NCBI GenBank assembly: GCA_965223235.1
Contig: CBDCVV010000021.1
Location: forward strand, 558,001 to 622,000
Reading direction: 5' to 3'
From: UBA2589 sp965223235
GTDB lineage: Bacteria > Gemmatimonadota > Gemmatimonadetes > Longimicrobiales > Gaopeijiaceae
DNA: 64,000 bases
Of the stretch, positions 61,721 to 64,000 are shown piece by piece (position 1 is the stretch's first letter; each line of letters begins with the position of its first letter). Made by a program: the position numbers and the translations under genes. Under the pieces are notes generated by a model. The model saw only the letters and a program-made list of their open reading frames with translations, was not told the DNA's origin and made no database searches.

Positions 61721-63553
61721 ATGATGCGTCAAATGCGGGAAGCCACCAAGCCGATCATGCTGCTTGCAGCATTGGCCTTCGTGGCGCTGATGGTCTTTGA
61801 GTGGGGCATGGACGCCTCTGGCCGCACTAGCGGTGGATTCGGCGAGATCGGATCCGTCAATGGAGACCCGGTCATGTATGAGAATTACATGGCCGCATAT
61901 CGCCAGCTCTATGACCAGGCGCAAAGGAGCCAAGAAGAGCTCATCAGCTCTCAGCAGAACAAGGAGCTCGAGGACCAAGCGTTCGATCTAGTCGTCGATC
62001 AGCTCCTCGTCCTGCAGGCGCTTCAGGAACGGGGGATTACGGTCACCGATCGAGAGATCAGTGAAGCCGCCCAGGTGAGCCCGCCGAACTACCTGATCCC
62101 TTCGTTCCTCGACGAGAGCGGCCAGCTCGACCTCGTACAGTACCAGTCGTTTCTGTACTCACTCCCGCCCGAGCAACTCCTTGCGCTCGAGTCGTACTAT
62201 CGAAGCGAGATCCCACGTCTGAAGCTGTTCCGCCAGGTTTCCTCAGGGATCTACGCCTCGGATGCCGAGCTCTGGCAGGCGTACCGAGACGCGAACGAGA
62301 CGGTCGAGGTCCAGTACGTCCCGATGAACCCGGGCTCCCGTTACGCAGATGAAGACTTCACGGTGTCCGATGCGGACATCGAAGCGTACTGGGACGCCAA
62401 TCAAGAAGAGTTCGAGATCCCGGCCCGAGCTACCGTGAAGACGGTCGTCTTGGATAAGACCCCGACTGCGTCCGACAGCGTAGCATCGAGGGAGACGGCG
62501 GAAGAGATCCTCCAGGGCATTCGGGATGGTGAAGACTTCGCCCAAGTGGCGCAGGAAGAGTCCGCGGACCAACCCACTGCCCCGCTCGGCGGCGAGCTCG
62601 GGGTCTTCCCAGCCGGCCGCATGGTGCCAGCCTTCGACTCGGCGGTGTTCGCGGCCGATGCCGGCGAGCTAGTGGGACCGGTCGAAACCGCGTACGGCTT
62701 CCACGTGATCGAGGTGCAGGAACGGTGGAGTGCGGACTCGGCACAGGCGCGACACATCCTCGTCCCGTACGCTCGCACTGACGACAGCGAGATCCAACTG
62801 CTGACGATGGCGGACTCGCTGGAAGAACTCGGCGAGTCGATGGGCCTCGACGAGGCCGCAGCCACGGCGGGGCTTGCGTCCTCCTCGATGGAGCTCGCTC
62901 AGAACTTCGCCTTCATCCCCGGTGCCGGTCAGGTATCCGAAGGGGCGGACTGGGCCTTCGAAGAGGCCTCGCCGGGCGACGTGAGTCCCGTCTTCGAGAC
63001 TCCGACTGCGTTCTACGCTCTAGAACTCGTGAGTTCAGAGCCCGAGGGGGTGCTCCCCCTCGAGGACGCCGCCGCGGCGATTCGATCGACCTTGCTCTTC
63101 GAGCGCAAGATGGAGCGGGCCGTTGAGGAAGCACGCGAGCTCTCCACTCAGGTCCAGGGCGGTTCGGCGATCGCCAACGCCGCGGCCAACCTCGACTTGG
63201 AACTACGAACGGCCGGACCCTTCACCCGTAATGACTTCGTCCCGGGTATCGGGCGCCAAAACGCCGCGATCGGCTCCGCATTCGGGCTCATGCCCGGCAC
63301 GGTCAGTGAAGCCATCGCGACCCCGGCAAACGTCTACGTGCTCGAAGTGCTCTCACGCACGCCGGCAGACTCCACCGTGTGGAGGAGTCAGTTGACGACA
63401 CAGCGCGAGGCGCTCATTGGGGCGACCCAACAGGTCCGACTCACGGAGTGGCTCGAAGCGCTGCGGGCAGCGGCCCGGATCGTGGACCGGAGAGACATCG
63501 TCTTGGCAGCACCCGACGAGGACGCGCTGCCTCAGATGCCGATGGGCTTCTGA
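61721..63553 (+). CDS. PpiD-like peptidylprolyl isomerase, membrane-anchored chaperone
   Basis: Envelope folding factor of 610 residues, of the SurA_N/PpiD type. One N-terminal membrane helix lies at 12-26 (PIMLLAALAFVALMVFEW), followed by a SurA-like N-domain with NGDPVMYENYMAAYRQ and LVVDQLLVLQALQERGI. A parvulin domain follows (about 230-335, with GGELGVFPAGRMVPAFD and VETAYGFHVIEVQE). The C-terminal 250 residues form a second PPIase-like or chaperone region. GGGAG is about 10 bases before the ATG. It converges with tatA. Confidence 0.88.
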   Translation: MMRQMREATKPIMLLAALAFVALMVFEWGMDASGRTSGGFGEIGSVNGDPVMYENYMAAYRQLYDQAQRSQEELISSQQNKELEDQAFDLVVDQLLVLQALQERGITVTDREISEAAQVSPPNYLIPSFLDESGQLDLVQYQSFLYSLPPEQLLALESYYRSEIPRLKLFRQVSSGIYASDAELWQAYRDANETVEVQYVPMNPGSRYADEDFTVSDADIEAYWDANQEEFEIPARATVKTVVLDKTPTASDSVASRETAEEILQGIRDGEDFAQVAQEESADQPTAPLGGELGVFPAGRMVPAFDSAVFAADAGELVGPVETAYGFHVIEVQERWSADSAQARHILVPYARTDDSEIQLLTMADSLEELGESMGLDEAAATAGLASSSMELAQNFAFIPGAGQVSEGADWAFEEASPGDVSPVFETPTAFYALELVSSEPEGVLPLEDAAAAIRSTLLFERKMERAVEEARELSTQVQGGSAIANAAANLDLELRTAGPFTRNDFVPGIGRQNAAIGSAFGLMPGTVSEAIATPANVYVLEVLSRTPADSTVWRSQLTTQREALIGATQQVRLTEWLEALRAAARIVDRRDIVLAAPDEDALPQMPMGF

Positions 63554-63576
63554 CGAGACAACCTGGATAGACGAAC

Positions 63577-63609
63577 GAGAGGCCGCGCCCCCCAGGGGCG
63601 CGGCCTCTC
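63577..63609. terminator. bidirectional hairpin terminator
   Basis: A perfect 15-bp inverted repeat (63577-63591 and 63595-63609) with a 3-base loop, very GC-rich. It lies between the convergent ppiD-like and tatA genes, 23 bp after one stop and 30 bp after the other. The U-tract is weak on both sides, so the efficiency is uncertain. Confidence 0.8.
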
Positions 63610-63639
63610 TTCGTGTCCCTTCACGAAGTCGGAAACGAG

Positions 63640-63924
63640 CTAGGCGTCGGTCGTAGGGACGCTGTCGCTGAGCTTACGTGGCTCCCCGTCATCCACTGCC
63701 TCCGACGAGGCCTGGGCAGCTGGTTCTGGCGGCGGGGTACTTCTGTGGATCTGGCGATCGTTGGGGACCGTCAGCTCGTGCTGGATCTCGTTCACCGAGC
63801 TCTTGAACTCACGGATCCCTTTTCCGAGCGACGACCCGATCTCCGGGAGGCGCTTTGCGCCGAACAAGAGCAAAATGATGAGGAAGATGAAAACGATCTC
63901 CCCCATCCCAAGTCCTAAACCCAT
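63640..63924 (-). CDS. tatA: twin-arginine translocase subunit TatA/TatE
   Basis: Pore-forming subunit of the Tat protein export system. The 94-residue protein has an N-terminal membrane helix (MGEIVFIFLIILLLFG), the hinge motif FGAKRLPEIG, and the amphipathic helix LGKGIREFKSSVNEIQ. A Pro/Ser/Glu-rich tail ends it. GGAGG lies 6 bases before the ATG. tatB and tatC are not in the window. Confidence 0.93.
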   Translation of the reverse strand: MGLGLGMGEIVFIFLIILLLFGAKRLPEIGSSLGKGIREFKSSVNEIQHELTVPNDRQIHRSTPPPEPAAQASSEAVDDGEPRKLSDSVPTTDA

Positions 63925-63925
63925 C

Positions 63926-64000
63926 CTAATCCTCCATGCCGGGGAGATCGCGCACGATCAAATCCATTGGCGTACCACCATGGCTACGATCGCGATTCCC
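63926..64000 (-). CDS. possible C-terminal end of an upstream gene
   Basis: The minus-strand frame open to the window edge encodes 24 residues ending DLIVRDLPGMED, and its TAG stop stands one base before the tatA ATG (TAGGATG). This tight junction looks like operon structure, but the fragment is too short to identify. Other frames in this stretch are also short and open. Confidence 0.3.
   Translation of the reverse strand, partial: GNRDRSHGGTPMDLIVRDLPGMED

Overview
This window is a dense stretch of housekeeping chromosome from a GC-rich, Gram-negative bacterium. The outer-membrane and envelope genes (lnt, lolA, a small beta-barrel protein, a PpiD-type chaperone, tatA) imply a diderm cell. 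The sigma70-like promoters (TTGACA / TATCTT) argue against Bacteroidetes. The gene set (leucine dehydrogenase, myo-inositol-phosphate synthase, Rex, MutS2, a hemW-hrcA-dnaJ-prmA cluster) would fit Gemmatimonadota or a neighbouring phylum, but that placement is inference. I see no insertion sequence, prophage, CRISPR array or rRNA. No gene-free stretch exceeds 300 bp; the longest is 245 bp (61476-61720) and holds two divergent promoters.

Layout: 1-4322 (minus) ftsH (cut by the window edge), hpt, tilS, a glycerophosphodiesterase and an unknown protein. 4512-4585 is a CAU-anticodon tRNA and 4707-5657 a plus-strand slipin. 5691-12607 (minus) holds ftsB/divIC-like, eno, plsC, thiL, nnr, two small conserved unknowns and glyA. 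12636-17669 (minus) is an amino-acid/acyl-CoA block: leucine dehydrogenase, acyl-CoA dehydrogenase, 3-hydroxyacyl-CoA dehydrogenase, bioY, thiolase. 17755-20131 holds a metallo-hydrolase, an exonuclease and rex behind its own operator. 20242-23433 holds rsmA and a complete partner-switching set (phosphatase, anti-sigma kinase, anti-anti-sigma factor) without a sigma factor. 23549-33302 holds pta, coaD, rsmD, recJ, a zinc-ribbon coiled-coil protein, dnaG, mutS2, yqeY and a HIT protein.

33450-33854 is an isolated plus-strand unknown. 33836-43718 (minus) holds prmA, dnaJ, hrcA, hemW, dprA, obgE, an asparaginase, an S41 protease and tmk. 43742-50455 holds inositol-phosphate synthase, ylbF, prmC, prfA, rpmE, lnt and a sugar-type oxidoreductase. 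50445-55735 holds an outer-membrane protein, rimO, lolA and ftsK. 55739-59405 holds comB, accC, accB, efp and aroQ. 59421-61475 is a TPR protein carrying a 24-copy 39-bp tandem repeat; facing away from it is ppiD (plus), which converges with tatA at a shared hairpin terminator.

Nearly all minus-strand genes are joined by 4-bp ATGA/GTGA overlaps, so translation is probably coupled over long operons. The most unusual signals are two genes (ftsK, rsmA) whose coding frames seem to begin at non-standard ATC and GTC codons placed correctly behind Shine-Dalgarno sequences, an unresolved start or frameshift in nnr, and the repeat protein with its 312-bp internal tandem duplication.
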